This document shows positions 63,038-64,000 of a DNA stretch of 64,000 bases, piece after piece; positions within the stretch are counted from its first letter, which is position 1; every line of letters begins with the position of its first letter. The notes under the pieces were generated by a model that did not search any database, was not told the DNA's origin, and was given only the letters and a program-made list of their open reading frames with translations. A program made the position numbers and the translations under genes. This DNA is from Arcobacter roscoffensis (GTDB lineage: Bacteria; Campylobacterota; Campylobacteria; Campylobacterales; Arcobacteraceae), in the NCBI RefSeq assembly GCF_024267655.1, contig NZ_CP100595.1:310001-374000 (forward strand), in the 5' to 3' direction.

Positions 63038-63855
63038 TAAACATAAAAAAATTTGTTAAAAATGCCATTATAGAAGATAATGGTAGAGGGGATTTATTCT
63101 TTGATGTTGCTCCAAAAGGAAGATTTACAGCAAGAGCTATTTCTAAATCTGATGGTATTGTTGCAGGTATTCAGTATGCAAAAGTATTAGCAAGAACTGA
63201 AAAATTTGATTGTAAATTTCTTAAAAGAGATGGTGAAGAGATAAAAGCAGGTGAGGTTATAGCTGAACTTGAGGGTAAAGCTTCCGTTTTACTTTCATCT
63301 GAGAGAACTTTTTTAAATATGCTTCAACATGCAAGTGGTATTGCAACAGAAGCAAATAAATATGCAAAACTTTTAGAAGGTTATGATGTTGTTTTACTTG
63401 ATACAAGAAAAACAAGACCTCAATTAAGAGATTTTGAAAAGTATGCAAGTAGAGTAGGTGGTTCTATAAATCACAGACTTGGACTTGATGATTGTTTAAT
63501 GCTTAAAGATACTCACTTAAGAACTATTAAGGATTTAAAAGGCTTTATTAAAAAAGCAAGAAAAAGAATCTCTTGGGTTACAAAAATAGAGATTGAGTGT
63601 GAAACATTTTCGCAAGTAGAAGAGGCTATGGAAGCGGGTGCTGATATAATCATGTGTGATAATATGACTCCTGAACAAATTAAAGATGTAGTTAAATACA
63701 GAGATGAAAAATATCCTCATATTTTATTAGAAGCTAGTGGAAATATAAATCTTGATACTATTCAAACTTACGCAAAAACAGGTGTTGATGCAATTAGTAG
63801 TGGAAGTATTATACATCAAGCTACATGGTTAGATTTTTCAATGAAGTTTGATTAA
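63034..63855 (+). CDS. nadC: Quinolinate phosphoribosyltransferase NadC
   Basis: This 273-residue enzyme converts quinolinate and PRPP to nicotinate mononucleotide. The signature LDTRKTRPQLRDFEKYASRVGG matches the family, with some variation, followed by NHRLGLDDCLMLKDTH. ATGA overlap with nadA shows coupling. Standard de novo NAD pair; no nadB is visible here. Confidence 0.93.
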   Translation: MINIKKFVKNAIIEDNGRGDLFFDVAPKGRFTARAISKSDGIVAGIQYAKVLARTEKFDCKFLKRDGEEIKAGEVIAELEGKASVLLSSERTFLNMLQHASGIATEANKYAKLLEGYDVVLLDTRKTRPQLRDFEKYASRVGGSINHRLGLDDCLMLKDTHLRTIKDLKGFIKKARKRISWVTKIEIECETFSQVEEAMEAGADIIMCDNMTPEQIKDVVKYRDEKYPHILLEASGNINLDTIQTYAKTGVDAISSGSIIHQATWLDFSMKFD

Positions 63856-63885
63856 TAACAAAAAGTATTGTTAACTTTTTGTTAT
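63855..63885 (+). terminator. Terminator-like hairpin after nadC
   Basis: Perfect 12-bp stem ATAACAAAAAGT / ACTTTTTGTTAT with a 7-nt loop, overlapping the nadC stop. AT-only stems are weak, and the next gene may be partly co-transcribed. Confidence 0.5.
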
Positions 63886-63928
63886 CACAAGTTCAATAGA
63901 ATTAAAAGCTTAAGCAAAAGGAGAAGGA

Positions 63929-64000
63929 TTGGAAAAAGATTTTATTGTTAGTAATAAAATAGATATGGCTGATTATACAAAAGCCTTAGATTTAATAGAA
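63929..64000 (+). CDS. N-terminus of an unidentified protein (partial)
   Basis: A TTG preceded by AAAGGAGAAGGA opens a frame that runs off the right edge, encoding MEKDFIVSNKIDMADYTKAL and four more residues. Too short for a safe assignment. A DHH-type phosphoesterase would fit both the short helical start and the nadAC neighbourhood, but this is only a weak guess. Confidence 0.4.
   Translation, partial: MEKDFIVSNKIDMADYTKALDLIE

Overview
The window is AT-rich (roughly 30% GC by eye), densely coding chromosome from a Campylobacterota bacterium, most likely an Arcobacteraceae (Arcobacter-like) species. Support for this: a ccoNOQP cbb3 oxidase followed by a DUF4006 gene, FixH-like and AddB-like genes; AHQW-type histidine kinases; OMP-class porins with MKKI-type leaders; no frameshift in prfB; many TTG/GTG starts; and an otherwise ordinary set of housekeeping genes. 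I see no rRNA, tRNA, CRISPR, insertion sequence or integrase.

Layout. 1-2252: end of an unknown gene, a YcbB-like L,D-transpeptidase lipoprotein, a pilin-like mini-protein and maf. 2334-8244: a ketopantoate-reductase-like gene, a prephenate dehydratase with an altered ACT motif, a leuB-like gene and an SDR dehydrogenase, then a HisKA_2-type sensor kinase and a winged-helix response regulator. 8381-22853: a complete phenol meta-cleavage pathway in two operons. The first is a multicomponent phenol hydroxylase (dmpKLMNOP). The second holds a XylT-type ferredoxin, catechol 2,3-dioxygenase, a GlcG/HbpS-like protein, dmpC, dmpE, dmpF, dmpG, dmpH and dmpI, a luciferase-like oxidoreductase, dmpD and a second ketopantoate-reductase-like gene. 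23209-24375: an outer-membrane porin. Together these convert phenol to catechol, open the ring to 2-hydroxymuconic semialdehyde, and finish as pyruvate and acetyl-CoA by the hydrolytic and oxalocrotonate branches.

The most interesting signal is regulatory. A tandem direct repeat TGCGAT-N5-TGCGAT (11-bp period) occurs at five intergenic places around this catabolic block: before the SDR-leuB pair, the hydroxylase operon, the ferredoxin/lower-pathway operon, an apparently non-coding interval, and the porin. In all five, a -10-like TAnnnT hexamer begins exactly 11 bases after the last base of the second half-site. This geometry suits an OmpR/PhoB-type activator, and the orphan response regulator encoded between the sites is the obvious candidate. 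The fourth site points at a candidate small RNA of about 190 nt with a 12-bp stem and a terminal hairpin. No DmpR/sigma-54 control is visible.

24466-33665: a DMT transporter, an unassigned permease, two tandem NlpC/P60 lipoproteins, a lipoprotein-MFS-SIMPL gene run (the SIMPL gene has an in-frame TGA), a CopD-like membrane protein and alaS. 33826-41538: tandem thioredoxins, a DASS anion transporter with an adjacent sensor kinase/regulator pair, an AGCS alanine/Na+ symporter and thioredoxin reductase; trxA2 and trxB share a ~40-bp upstream element. 41553-49914: dapB, purF, a radical SAM protein, a LysR regulator, a UvrD-type helicase, truB, ispE and smpB. 50374-57589: the cbb3 oxidase operon, its small companion genes and an AddB-like nuclease. 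57637-64000: prfB, a monohaem cytochrome c, a second porin, a folB-like gene, plsY, nadA, nadC and the start of another gene.
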